Shown piece by piece: positions 1-10,741 of a DNA stretch of 64,000 nt. How positions within the stretch are numbered: position 1 is the first letter of the stretch; each line of letters opens with the position of its first letter. This stretch comes from Macrotis lagotis (taxonomy: Eukaryota > Chordata > Mammalia > Peramelemorphia > Peramelidae): contig NC_133658.1 of the NCBI RefSeq assembly GCF_037893015.1, positions 284,709,719 to 284,773,718 of the forward strand, written 5' to 3'. The notes beneath the pieces are model-generated. The model was given only the letters and a program-made list of their open reading frames with translations, was not told the DNA's origin and did no database searches. The position numbers were made by a program, and so were the translations under genes.

Positions 1-354
1 AAAAGAAAAACTTCTAGGAATTATACAACCAAATTCCAAAACTCCCAAATCAAAGAGAAAATTCTAAAAGCTGCCAGAAATGAACAATTCAACTACTGAG
101 GCTCCATAGTCAGGATTACACAGGATCTGGCAGCATCTAAATTAAGGACTTCTAGGGATTGGAATATGAGATTCCAGAAGTCAAAAGATCTTGGTTTACT
201 ACTAAGAATCAACTACCCAGCAAAGTTGAACATCCTCTTTCAGGGGAAAATATGGACTTTCAATGAAATAGGGGACTTTCAAACTTTCCTATTGAAACAA
301 CCAGAGCTGAACAGAAAGTCTGATCTCCAAGTACAAGACTCTGGTGAACCATAG
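1..354 (+). pseudogene. ORF1 C-terminal remnant of HAL1-like copy 1
   Basis: Frame 1 encodes the end of the RNA-recognition motif and the C-terminal domain of an L1-type ORF1 protein, an RNA-binding trimeric chaperone of the retrotransposition particle. The signature RITQDLAAS lies near 112-138 and FQGKIWTFNE near 238-267; both align with 246-318 of the intact ORF1 protein at 4760-5767. An in-frame TGA at 97-99 (aac tac tga) precedes the domain, so the product is truncated. The same TGA occurs in copy 2 near 11027. The frame ends at TAG 352-354 after DSGEP. Confidence 0.85.
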
Positions 355-1258
355 AGGGGGTGGAAGAGAAGGCCTAACTATGAGGAACTTAACGATGTTG
401 AACTGTTTGTATCCTGCATGGGAAGAAGATATTGATAACTCATATGAACTTTCTCATTTATAAGAGCTGTTTGAAGGAGCATATATAGACAGGACATAGG
501 AAGGAGCAGAATATAATGGTATAATATAGTAAAAAGATGGGGTTAATGGGTGATAAAGGAAAGTACTGGGAGGAAGGGAAAGGAGATGAAGAAGCTAAGA
601 AATTTCACATTAAGTGTCAAGAAACAGCTTTTTCAATGGAGCGGAAAAGGGGAAGGCAAGGGGGAATGAGTGAGCTTTCATTCTCATCAGAAATGACTCA
701 GAGAGAAAATAACATACACACTTAATAGGGTGAGGAAATCTATATTACCCTAGAAGAAAATGAGAAGAAAGGAATGGGATAAGGGGGAATGGGGGGGAGG
801 GAATGGGGGAATGGGGGAATAGGTGATAGAAGAGAGTGAAGATTGAAGCAGAGAGTAATTAGATAAAACACACTTTTGGATGAGGCCAGAATGAAAGGAG
901 AGAGAGAGAGAGAATAGAATAAATGAGAGGGAGGAGGAATAGAGTGGAGATACGGCTAGTAATAGCAACTGTGAGAAAAATATTGAAGTAACTTCTCCTG
1001 TGGACTTATGACAAAGAAGGCAACTAACCCCAGAGACAGAGCCATTGGAATCTGAACACAGACTGAAGTACAATTTTTTCCTCTCTCTCTCTCTATTCTT
1101 GAGGTTTCTCATATTCTTGGGAGGGGGTTTATGTTTACTTTTATGTTTACTCTTATAATACATTCAATTTTGATCAATGTATAGCATGGATACAATGTAA
1201 AGACTATCAGGCAGCCTTCTGGGGGGTGGGGGGGAAGGGTGGGGAAAGGGGAAATTAC
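1..1258 (+). mobile_element. HAL1-like (ORF1-only) retroelement, copy 1, 3' part
   Basis: Non-LTR element entered from its 3' half; the 5' part lies before the window. The end of an L1-type ORF1 (1-354) is followed by about 900 bp of A/G-rich 3' UTR and then the element stops, with no endonuclease or reverse transcriptase between them. It matches 10920-12170 closely throughout. The last 110 bp, including ATTCAATTTTGATCAATGTA and the G-run at 1220-1252, resemble the end of the L1 at 10575-10680. Copies of this kind need another element's reverse transcriptase to move. HAL1 is the best-known family with this layout; assignment to a named subfamily is not possible by eye. Confidence 0.8.
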
Positions 1259-1575
1259 TCCTCTCTTCTCCAGGGTCAAGTTTGATCATTATAACCACAC
1301 ATTATTCAGTTGTCCTTTGACTCCCTTCTTCCATTAACATTTATTTATTGTTTTTTCTTGGTTCTGCTTACTTTCCTCTACCTCAGATCAAACGGCTACC
1401 CATTCTTTTTAAATTCTTCCTATTATCTAGTTCTTATGACACAGTAACATGGTTTATTTTCTGAACCAGAGTCTAATACTTTATATTTATCCCACTGCAT
1501 ATTTCATTACCTCCATCTCCCAAACTTTGATCAATTATTCCCTAATTAATGGAGAGCTCTGTTGTTTTAAATTGT

Positions 1576-1735
1576 AGACATTAAATTTGCAAATAATACA
1601 AAGCTAAGAATAACTGATATACTGAAAGATACAGAATGCAAAAAGATTGTGACAAATCTGAATGATGGGTCATATCAAATTAATTTGACAAATAAATAGG
1701 AATAAACTTAACATCCCACACTGGGGTCTAAACAA
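1576..1735 (+). mobile_element. CR1/L3-like LINE relic (reverse transcriptase segment)
   Basis: Contains the decayed form of the CR1/L3 reverse-transcriptase segment that follows the FADD box: AAATTTGCAAATAATACAAA reads as KFANNTK, matching the FADDTK-type motif, followed by a segment equivalent to the DILED..IQKDL stretch and the FNKDKCKVLHLG region. Several substitutions and stops show it is ancient. The family call rests on the motif order only. Confidence 0.5.
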
Positions 1736-2844
1736 AACAACAGCACTATTATAGTATATCATAGAATGTTAAACATTATGTCTGTGTTATCCATTTGAGA
1801 TCTCACTTCAAATTGACATCTATCCATTAAAGAACTTTCTTTTACTTCAGACATTCACCTAGTTCTGAACCTGCCTAATACTATTATTTGTTATCCTATA
1901 ACTCTCTCACTTGTCCATGAGATAGTATAAAGCTAAATGTGTTATGTCTTTGGTCTTACCCATTTTATCAGTCAAGTAACCCTGTTAATTAAAAAAAAAT
2001 TAGTTCAGTCTGACATAACTTGTTGTTGAATAAGCCATGTAGGCACTTGATGACCACAGTTTTTCCTTTACCAAGTGTTTATAAGTTCTCCACATATTAT
2101 TGTTATTAGTAGTAGTATAAAAACAAAATAGAACGTTGCTTTATACCATTATTAGTATAATTAAAAAAATAGAACACTGCTCTGGATTCCTAATCTCAAG
2201 TGTAGTTCACTATTATGTAGCTTGAAGATCAAATTCTCATCCCTTTGTGACAATTAAGATATTTTCTCTTCTCCAGTTCTGTGATACCTCTTCTATTTAC
2301 ATGTTCTTGCAAAAATCATTGAAAGCAGATTAGTAGTCACACCCACTGGTTCTTTCCACACTATAGAATGTAGTTTGTTCTATTGTGGTGCTTTGGAGCT
2401 CATTTAGGAGCTTATCATCTCCTTACTTTTGTATTGGGAGTCAGCTCTTTGTTTCTAATATTTTCCAACCTTACTGATCAAAAATTCATTTTCTTCTAAG
2501 AAAAATAGAAGCAAAATAGGACTTCAATAGCACCAACTTTTCTTCATTTTCTCTTCTTATTGTTGTTTTCATCCTGCAAAGCCATCCTCTATACCTCTGA
2601 ATGAAGATCTCAAGTTTACATTTTAAGACTAAACCATGGGACCAGATCAGGGTCCAAAATCTAGGTTCATGTCTTCACAATAAGTAGAAAGTCAGAGAAG
2701 TATTACTGGACCAGTAAAGTGACAAATGATTCTATTTCTACTACAGAAAAGATGGGCAAATGAGTTTAGGAAGGCAGTCTAAAGAGTCACACTTAGTGTA
2801 AAGCACCAAGGATGAAAAAAAGTCAAGTAATCTGATTCTATTAA

Positions 2845-2935
2845 ATTCAACAAGCATTTATTATGTGCTTACAATATACATAAGTATTTTGCAAAGTATT
2901 GCACAAAGCAATAGAGATATAAAGACACCTCAGAA
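2845..2935 (+). repeat. Ancient dispersed repeat, class unknown
   Basis: Begins AACAAGCATTTATTATGTGC and continues with the decayed equivalents of GGCACTGTGCTAAG and ATACAAAGAC, a start shared with segments near 13195, 17165 and 50240. It is a short, old fragment. Confidence 0.4.
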
Positions 2936-3120
2936 CTTATTTCTAAATTTCTCTAGTAGGGGATTATCTACCTGTTTAATAGACAAAATCAAAATCCCAG
3001 AGTTTGAAGAAATCTCAGAGTACTTATAAATCAACTCCTACCTGTACAGAATCTGCCAAATGCATCATTCGTGACAAAAAAAATGGACAAAAGATTGAAA
3101 AGATAAAAAAATAGGAAATA

Positions 3121-4301
3121 GGGGGACAGAACCAAGATGAGGCATGAAGGAACCATTCCCCAACAACTCCAAATCCCCAATAAAACAAAGGGTAGCTCTA
3201 GCCAAAATTTAGGGGGGCAGAACTCACAGAAAGACTGAGTGATACATTTTCCCAGTCCAAGATAACTTAGAAATTGCATGGGAAAGGTGTGCTTCACCAG
3301 GACCCAGAGTTGGGAAAAAAGCCACTGCACAGCCCAACCCAGCCCAGCCCAGCCCAGAGATCACCAGCAAAAGCTTCAAGGGGCAGGGAGAGAACTCTGC
3401 TGCACCTGCGTGAGCATGGAGTGAGGAGCACTGACCACAGAACCTGCAGGAAGAATTGGGAGAAAGCAACCTGCCCCGCCTCCAGAGATAGTAAGGGAAG
3501 TCTATAGAGATTTCTCTGCTCTGCCTGGGGTAGGACTCTGCTTGTTTGCATACACTCACATATTGCCATTTGGACTTCCATACTAAGATAGCTGGATCCC
3601 ACCTTATAGCCCCAGGGCATAAGGCAGTGCTATGATCATCTACATATCAAAGCACAGGTTAGAGAGCATAAGACCTTGGAGGAATAAAGGTCCCATTGGA
3701 GTGTCCCCAAAAAAACAACCCAAAGCCTTGGAAGTGCAGTAAATTAGCCTTGGGCTAAGAAAATGAGTAAACAACAGAAAAACAAAAATTCCACCATAGA
3801 GAATTACTTAGTCCCAAGGAAGAACAAAGCACATACTCAGATGATGACAAAATTGAAGCTTCCATATCCAAAAGCTCCAAGAGAAATAGAAAATGGGCTC
3901 AGATTTTGAATGAGCTCAAAAAAGACTTTGAAAAGCAATTAAAGGAGGTAGAGGAGAAACTGGGAGGAGAAATGAGAGCAATGCAGAAAAATCATGAAAA
4001 CCAAATAAGAAGCTTGGTGAAAGATACACAAAAAAGTAGTAAAGAAAATAATATGTTAAAAACAGTTTAGGCCTAATGGAAAAAGTAAAACAAAAGGCAA
4101 ATGAGAAGAATGCCTTAAAGAGCAGAATTGGCCATCTGGAAAAGGAGATAAAAAAAAGCTCTCTGAAGAAAATAACTCCTTTAAATGCAAAATGGAACTA
4201 AAGGAAGCTAATGACTTTGTAAGAAAGCAGGAAGAAATAAAACTCTTCCAAAAAAGTCAAAAATTAGAAGAAAATGTGAAATATATCATTGGAAAAACAA
4301 C
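3121..4301 (+). mobile_element. HAL1-like copy 2, 5' part
   Basis: Starts GGGGACAGAACCAAGATGAGG, matching the starts of copies 3 (about 32312) and 4 (about 47772). It holds a GC-richer 5' UTR (3121-3762) and the first 540 bp of ORF1. It stops at 4301 inside an ORF1 codon run (K-T-T) and resumes at 10752 with the next codons, because the L1 at 4302-10741 is inserted there. The flanks AAAAAAATAGGAAAT (left) and AAAAAAATAATAGAAAAT (right, near 12267) could be a decayed target-site duplication for the whole element. Confidence 0.85.
3763..4301 (+). pseudogene. ORF1 N-terminal half, HAL1-like copy 2
   Basis: ATG at 3763 starts a lysine-rich N-terminus (M-S-K-Q-Q), aligned with the starts in copy 3 (33069) and copy 4 (48512). 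A coiled-coil region follows, rich in E, K and N with regular Leu/Ile spacing (ELKKDFEKQLKEVEEKLGGE). The frame is broken more than once, by a stop near 3913 and a loss near 4066, so no full protein can be made. The last codons before the L1 insertion (KYIIGKTT) join directly to those at 10752 (NLENRSRRNN). Confidence 0.8.
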
Positions 4302-4759
4302 GAAGGGCCAAGATGGCAGACAGAAGACAGGCACAGTTCTAAAGTCTCCTGATCTCTTCCCCATCTACCACATGAAACAAACCTCTTAAAAGAAATCCAA
4401 CTCAAAAAAAACCCAGAAAGAAAAGCCAGAAGAAAGAACATCTACCTAGGGATTTGTCTCCAGCAGGAGCTGTGGCTGAATTCCCTCAGGCCCAGGTGTG
4501 TGAACAGAAGAACCAGCCCAGCTGAGGAATGACCTCAGGCCAGGGTAAAGCCCACTATTGATTGAAGGCAAAAGAATCAATACCTCCAACTCCTCCCTTC
4601 CAGGAAAAGCAGAGGGCCTCAACCAAGGTCACAGACACTCCAGAGAAAATGATCAGCACCTCCTACTGGCCATCCAGAGAAACTGCACTCAGTGAGTAAA
4701 GCCTTTAGCAATCCCAAGCCAATGTGAACCAGCCCCTCCAAAACTCAGGTCTCAGCAAA
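4302..4759 (+). promoter_or_regulatory. L1 5' UTR (presumed internal promoter)
   Basis: About 460 bp between the element start and the ORF1 ATG. L1 5' UTRs carry an internal RNA polymerase II promoter; that function is inferred from position. It is roughly half the length of the 5' UTR in the L1 at 59574 (about 850 bp), so it appears internally shortened. Confidence 0.55.
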
Positions 4760-5767
4760 ATGAAGAAGGGTCAGCGGAAAGGTGGATCCATAGAAAAATT
4801 CTTGGAAGGGAAAGACACTAACTCAGAGAGACCTGGAACCTCTGAGGAGAATACAATCTGGTCTTCAGCACAGAAAGACTTCCTTGAAGAAATAAGGAAG
4901 GAGTTTAAAAATCAACTAGAAAATTTGGGGGAAACAATTAATACCTTGCAACAAGAAAGCAAATCTCTCAGATCTTCAAATGGGCAAATGCAAAAAGAAA
5001 TTAATTCTCTCAAAACCTCAATTGGTCAAATGGACAGCTCTTTCAAAAATAGAATTGACCAATTAGAAAAGGAGTTGCAAAAGGTTAACGAAGAAAACTC
5101 CTCCCCACAAAAAATAATGGAGTCTACAGAAAGTAATGACTCCATGAGACAGCAAGAGTCAGTTAAACAAAATCAAAAAATAGAAAAAATAGAAGCAAAT
5201 GTAAAATACCTCATCAACAAAACCACTGGCCTTGAGAATAGATCGAGGAGGGGCAACCTGAAAATTATAGGACTTCCTGAAAACATTGAAGAGAAAAAAA
5301 GCCTGGACTTAATATTACAGGATCTAGTGATGGAAAACTGCCCTGATATCATGGAATCAAAGGGCAAAGTAGTTATTGAAAGAGTACATCAATCCCCACC
5401 AGAAAAAGATCCTAAAATGAAAACACCAAGGAATGTTGTGCCCAAACTGCAGAACTATCAGATAAAAGAGAAAATCCTGCAAGCAGCCAGAAAGAAACAA
5501 TTTAAATATCGAGGAGCCATAGTAAGGATCACGCAGGACCTGGCTGCATCAACTTTAAGGGATCAAAGGGACTGGAACGAGATATTTCAAAGAGCACAGG
5601 AGCTTGGAATGCAGCTAAGAATCTACTTTCCTGCAAAGCTGAGCCTTCTCTTCCAGGGAAAAAGATGGACATTTAACGAAATGGAAGAATTCCAAAAATT
5701 TCTGATGAAAAGACCAGAGCTAAACAGAAAATTTGGGCATCAAACAGGAGGTTCAAGAGACACATGA
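4760..5767 (+). CDS. L1 ORF1 protein (ORF1p), intact
   Basis: Open frame of 335 codons from ATG 4760 to TGA 5765-5767. Upstream in-frame sequence is also open but begins with GTG (4724), so the ATG before KKGQRKGG is the likely start; the same ATG context occurs in the L1 copies at 25330, 60427 and 62714. Residues 38-158 form a long coiled coil (trimerisation). Residues about 166-245 are the RNA-recognition motif, starting NLKIIGLPEN. Residues 246-318 are the C-terminal domain with RITQDLAAS and FQGKRWTFNE. The tail is basic (KRPELNRK). ORF1p coats L1 RNA in the cytoplasmic particle and acts as a nucleic-acid chaperone. No frameshift or stop is present, unlike every other ORF1 in the window; whether the key RNA-binding arginines are functional cannot be told here. 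Confidence 0.9.
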   Translation: MKKGQRKGGSIEKFLEGKDTNSERPGTSEENTIWSSAQKDFLEEIRKEFKNQLENLGETINTLQQESKSLRSSNGQMQKEINSLKTSIGQMDSSFKNRIDQLEKELQKVNEENSSPQKIMESTESNDSMRQQESVKQNQKIEKIEANVKYLINKTTGLENRSRRGNLKIIGLPENIEEKKSLDLILQDLVMENCPDIMESKGKVVIERVHQSPPEKDPKMKTPRNVVPKLQNYQIKEKILQAARKKQFKYRGAIVRITQDLAASTLRDQRDWNEIFQRAQELGMQLRIYFPAKLSLLFQGKRWTFNEMEEFQKFLMKRPELNRKFGHQTGGSRDT

Positions 5768-6552
5768 AAAGGTAAAAAAGGGGGGGGCAGTAAAAGAAAA
5801 AAATTGCAATCCAGTAAATTGTAACTGGCTATATCCCAGCATGGGGGTAAAAAAAAAAGATTCTCATAAACCTTGAGAAATGTAACTCTAACAGAGAGAA
5901 TATACCTAGCCAGAAATGATGGACATTCATGACCTATCCATGAGACTACCATCTAATGGGAGGTAACTGGCTTTAACGCCACTTGGGAGAAAGACTCTAA
6001 TAACTCTCAGGAATTTTGACTCTATTCGATAGAATATACAGAACTGAAAGGGACAGACACTTAGAATTTTCTATGACTTAGACAAAATGATCTAAAAAAA
6101 ACACTACCGCCCTAAAAAGGGGGACAGGAAAGAGATGGGAGGAGGGAGGGGATTGAATGGGGTAAATCTCATTACACTAAGGGGTACAAAAAAACCTATG
6201 GTAATAGTAGGGAAGAAGGGAGCAGAGGAGAAACACCTGAAACTTCTTCTCATCAGACTTGGCTTAAAGTCAACCTACACATACTCAGTTAACCTATAAA
6301 ACATCTAACCTTTCAAGTATTAAAAGGGGAAAAGGGGAGGGGGGACAGAGAAAGGGAAGGGGAGTGGTGGAAATAAGAGGAAATAACAAAAGGAAGGGAA
6401 GGGAAAAGGGAAAAGGGGAAAGGGGAAGGAAAGGGGAGGGTGTGATATAAGAGGGCAAACACACTGAAGGGGGTGGTTTTCAGAAACAAAAGACTGGGGA
6501 ATATAGATAAAAGGGAGGGAAGGGGGAAAAATACAAACAGAGGGAAGATAGC
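5768..6552 (+). other. L1 inter-ORF spacer, purine-rich with a tandem unit
   Basis: A 785-bp spacer between ORF1 and ORF2, unusually long compared with the tens of bases in human L1. Its first part holds two imperfect copies of a roughly 145-bp unit (about 5803-5945 and 5946-6090), each with CTGGCTATA- or CTGGCTTTA-like and AACTCT(A/C)-type segments. The second part (6110-6540) is almost pure A/G with runs such as AAAGGGGAGGGGGG. It may support re-initiation or internal entry for ORF2, but that is not shown. Confidence 0.7.
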
Positions 6553-9500
6553 ATGGAGGGCAGTAAAGAATTAGTAATCATAACCTTGAATGTGAATGGG
6601 ATGAACTCTCCCTTAAAACATAAGCAAATAGCAGAGTGGATTAAAAACCAGAATCCTACAATATGCTGCTTACAAGAAACTCATTTGAAGCAGAGAGATA
6701 CATATAAAGTAAAGATAAAAGGGTGGAGCAAAATATATTTTGCTTCAGCTGAAGTAAAAAAAACAGGGGTAGGTAGTAATCCTTATCTCAGACAAAGCAG
6801 CAGCAAAAATAGCATTGAAAGAGATAAGGAAGGAAACTTTGTCCTCCTAAAAGGTACCATAGACAATAAAGTCATTTCAATATTGAATATATACACATGC
6901 ACCCAGTGGGACAGCACCCGGATTCTTAGAGGAGAAGCTGAAAGAATTACAGGAAGACATAGACAGCAAAACTCTACTAGTGGGAGACCTCAACCTCCTG
7001 CTATCAAATCTAGATAAATCAAATCATAAAACGAACAAGAATGAAATTAGGGATGTAAATAGATTGTTAGAAAAATTAGATATGGTAGACTTATGGAGGA
7101 AACTGAATGGGAATAGAAAGGAATATACCTTTTTCTGTGCAGTACATGGAACCTATACAAAAATTGACCATGTACTAGGACATAAAAACCTAATGATCAA
7201 CTGCAGAAAGGCAGAAATAGTGAATACATCTTTCTCAGATCACAATGCAATAAAAGTCATATGCAATACTGGGCCAAGGAGATATAGACCCAGAACAAAT
7301 TGGAAACTGAATAACCTCATTTCAAAAAATGAGTGGACCAAAAAACAAATTATAGAAAGAATTAACCATTTTATCCTAGATAATGATAATAATGAAACAA
7401 CATACCAAAACCTATGGGATTCATTCAAAGTGACTCTCGGGGGATATATTATAGCTCTAAATGCTTATATGAATAAATTGGAGAAAGAGGAAATCAATGA
7501 ACTAAACATGCAACTAAAAAAATTAGAGAAAGAACAAATCAAAAAATCCCCAATTAAGTACCAAATTAGAAATTCTAAAAATTAAAGGAGAAATTAATAA
7601 AATTGAAAGCAAAAAAACTATTGAATTAATAAATAAAACCAAAAGATGGTACTATGAAAAAAACAATAAAATTGATAAAACTCTGGTAAATTTTATTAAA
7701 AAAAAGAAAAAAGAAAACCAAATTGCTAGTATCATAAATGAAAAAAGGTGAACTCACCACAATGAGGAGGAAATTAAAGTAATAATTTTAAATTATTTTG
7801 CCAAACTCTATGCCAATTAATTTGATAATCTAAGTGAAATGCATGAATATTTACAAAAATATAAGTTGCCCAGGTTAATTGAAGAAGAGATTAAATACCT
7901 AAACAACCCTATCTCAGAAAAAGTAATTCAACAAGTCATTACTGAACTCCCTAAAAAAAATCTCCAGGGCCTGATGGATTCACAAATGAATTCTACCAAA
8001 CATTTAAGGAACAATTGGTTCCAATCCTATATAAACTCTTTGGAAAAATAGGGAAAGATGGAACTCTGCAGAATTCTTTCTATGAAACCAATATGGTACT
8101 GTTACCTAAACCAGGAAGAGTTAAAATAGACAAAGAAAATTATAGACCTATCTCCCTGATGAATATAGATGCAAAAATCCTAAATAAAATCTTAGCAAAA
8201 CAATTACAACAAGTCATCACTAGGATAATACATTATGATCAAGTAGGATTTATTCCAGGAATGCAGGGCTGGTTCAATACTAGGAAAACTGTTAGTACAC
8301 TCAATTATATCAACAACAAACCTATCAGAAATCATATGATCATATCAATAGATGCTGGAAAAGCTTTTGACAAAATACAGCATCCATTCCTATTAAAAAC
8401 ACTAGAGAGTGTAGGAATAAATGGACTGTTCCTTAAAATAATGAGCAGTATCTATTTGAAACCATCAACAAGCATTATATTCTATGGGGAGAGGCTAGAG
8501 GCATTCCCAATAAGATCAGGGGTGAAACAAGGGTGCCCATTATCACCACTACTATTCAATATTGTATTAGAAATCTTAGCATCAGCAATTAGAGAAGAAA
8601 AAGAAATTAAAGGAATTAGAATTGGGAAGGAAGAGACAAAACTCTCACTCTTTGCAGATGACATGAGAATCCCAAGAAATCATCTAAAAAAACTACTGGA
8701 AACAATTAGCAATTTTAGCAAAGTTGCAGGTTATAAAATAAACCCTCATAAATCCTCAACTTTTCTATATATGTCTAGCAAGAAACAGCAGGAAGAGCTA
8801 GAAAGAGAAATCCCATTCAAAGTAACCTCAGACAACATAAAATATTTGGGAGTCTATTTGCCAAGACAGACTCAGAATCTTTTTGAAAACAATTATAAAA
8901 CACGTCTCACACAAATTAATTTAGATTTAAATAACTGGGAAAATATCAACTGCTCATAGATAGGTAGAGCTAATATAATAAAAATGACAATTCTACCAAA
9001 ACTAAACTACCTGTTTAGTGCCCTACCAATCAAAATTCCAAAAAATTACTTTAATGAGTTAGAAAAAAATTGTAAGTAAATTCATATGGAGAAATAAAAA
9101 GTCAAGAATTGCCAGGAGCTTAATGAAAAAAAGTGCAAAAGAAGGTGGCTTAGCCCTACCAGATCTAAAATTATATTATAAAGCATCAGTCATCAAACTA
9201 TTTGGCATTGGCTAAGAAATAGTGGTGGACCAGTGGAATAGACTAGGTGTAAAAGCAGGAGATGATTATAGTAATCTACTGTTTGATAAACCCAAAGAGT
9301 CTGGCCATTGGGATAAAAACTCCCTCTTTGATAAAAATTGCTGGGAAAATTGGAAGTTAGTATGGAAGAAACTTAGATTAGACCAACACCTCACACCCTT
9401 TACCAAGATAAGATCCAAATGGTTACAGGACATAGACATAAAAAACAATACTATAAGCAAATTAGAAGATCAAGGACTAGTTTACCTGTCAGATCTATGG

Positions 9501-10358
9501 AAAGGGGAACAGTTTATGACTAATAAAGAGTTGGAGAACATCACCAAAAACCAATTAGATGATTTTGATTACATTAAATTAAAAAGCTTTTGCACAGATA
9601 AAACCAATGTAACCAAGATGAAAAGAAATATAGTAGATTGGAAAAAGATCTTTACAACTAATGATTCTGGCAAAGGATTCATTTCTAAAATATACAGAGA
9701 ACTGAGCCATATTTTTAAAACAAAAAGCCATTCCCCAATTGACAAATGGTCAAAGGATATGCAAAGGCAATTTACAGATGAGGAGATCAAAGTAATCCAT
9801 AGCCATATGAAAAAATGCTCTAAATCATTAATTATTAGATAAATGCAAATTAAAGCTTCCGTGAGGTACCACCTCACACCTCTCAGATTGGCCAATATGA
9901 CCAGGAAGTATAATGATCATTGTTGGAAGGGATGTGGAAAATCTGGGACACTATTACACTGTTGGTGGAGCTGTGAACTCATCCAACCCTTCTGGAGAGC
10001 TATTTGGAACTATGCCCAAAGGGCAACAAAAATGTACATACCCTTTGACCTAGCAATACCACTACTGGGTCTATACCCTGAAGAGATGAGGAAAAAGGGT
10101 AAAAACATTACTTGTACAAAAATATTTATAGCAGCCCTGTTTGTGGTGGCAAAGAATTGGAAATCCAGTAAATGTCCTTCAATTGGGGAATGGCTTAGCA
10201 AACTGTGGTATATGTATGTCATGGAACACTATTGTTCTATTAGAAACAAGGAGGGATGGGATTTCAGGGAAACCTGGAGGGATTTGCATGAACTGATGCT
10301 GAGTGAGATGAGCAGAACCAGGAAAACACTGTACACCCTAACAGCAATATGGGAGTGA
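6553..10358 (+). pseudogene. L1 ORF2 (endonuclease / reverse transcriptase), disrupted
   Basis: ATG 6553 begins the apurinic/apyrimidinic-type endonuclease: LNVNGMN, then LQETH (metal-binding Glu), and SDHNAIKV near 7237 (the catalytic Asp-His end). The reverse transcriptase follows at about 8015-8959: [14 protein letters not shown] near 8347, [14 protein letters not shown] near 8521 and the FADD metal-binding box near 8650. The C-terminus has a Cys-x3-Cys-x7-His-x4-Cys knuckle near 9925-9980. The coding runs in frame 1 to about 6900, frame 2 from about 6915 to 7585, frame 3 at 7839-8051, frame 2 at 8015-8959, and frame 3 from 9222 to the end. Stops include TAG at 8957-8959 and TAA at 9840-9842. 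A few codons are missing just after FADD. No functional enzyme can come from it. Confidence 0.95.
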
Positions 10359-10741
10359 TGTTCAAGCTTGAAGGACTTGCTCATTCCATCAGTGCAACAA
10401 TCGGGAACAATTTTGGGCTGTCTGCAAAGGAGAGTACCATCTGTATCCAGATAAGGAGCTGTCGAGTTTGAACAAAGTACAAGAACTATTCCCTTTAATT
10501 TAGAAAAAAAAAAAAAACAGATACTTTATTGTCCGATCTTGTTACCTCTTAGACCTCTCTTTAAGGATATGATTTCTCTTTCAATACACCCAATTTGGAT
10601 CAAGGTACAACATGGAAACAAAGTAAAGACTGACAGAGTGCATTCTGGGGGGGGGGGGGGAAGCAAGACTGGGGGAAAAATGTAAAACTCAAATAATATC
10701 TTTAATAAAAAATAAATTTAAATTAAAAAAAAGAAAAAAAA
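10359..10741 (+). other. L1 3' UTR and A-rich tail
   Basis: Runs from the ORF2 stop to the tail. It includes a 14-base G-run at about 10647-10660, a second G-run at 10671, and the terminal TTTAATAAAAAATAAA with a polyadenylation-like AATAAA. The same order of blocks ends the L1s at 28255, 44318 and 62447. Confidence 0.8.

Larger units (their letters stand above)
1259..3120. other. Gene-free interval with old repeats
   Basis: No coding signal recognised on either strand. The interval is A/T-rich, holds the CR1/L3 relic at 1576-1735 and a short dispersed repeat near 2845-2935, and otherwise shows nothing I can name. Confidence 0.6.
4302..10741 (+). mobile_element. L1 retrotransposon, near full length, inserted in HAL1-like copy 2
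   Basis: About 6.4 kb with the full L1 order: 5' UTR, intact ORF1, long purine-rich spacer, broken ORF2, 3' UTR with a G-run, and an A-rich tail (10700-10741). It is flanked by a 10-bp target-site duplication GAAAAACAAC (4292-4301 and 10742-10751). Removing the L1 and one duplicate restores a continuous HAL1 ORF1 reading (IIGKTT then NLENR). The 5' end AGGGCCAAGATGGCAGACAG matches the starts of the L1 copies at 24640 and 59574, so it is complete or nearly so. ORF2 frameshifts make it non-autonomous today. Confidence 0.95.

Noticed and set aside
750..1163. Minus-strand 137-codon frame rich in Ser, Leu and Pro (also 11474-12092)
   Set aside because: Antisense of the purine-rich HAL1 3' UTR; both copies give similar frames only because the repeat is shared.
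4724..4759. GTG-initiated extension of L1 ORF1
   Set aside because: The codon is GTG and the other L1 copies share the downstream ATG; the extension is not conserved.
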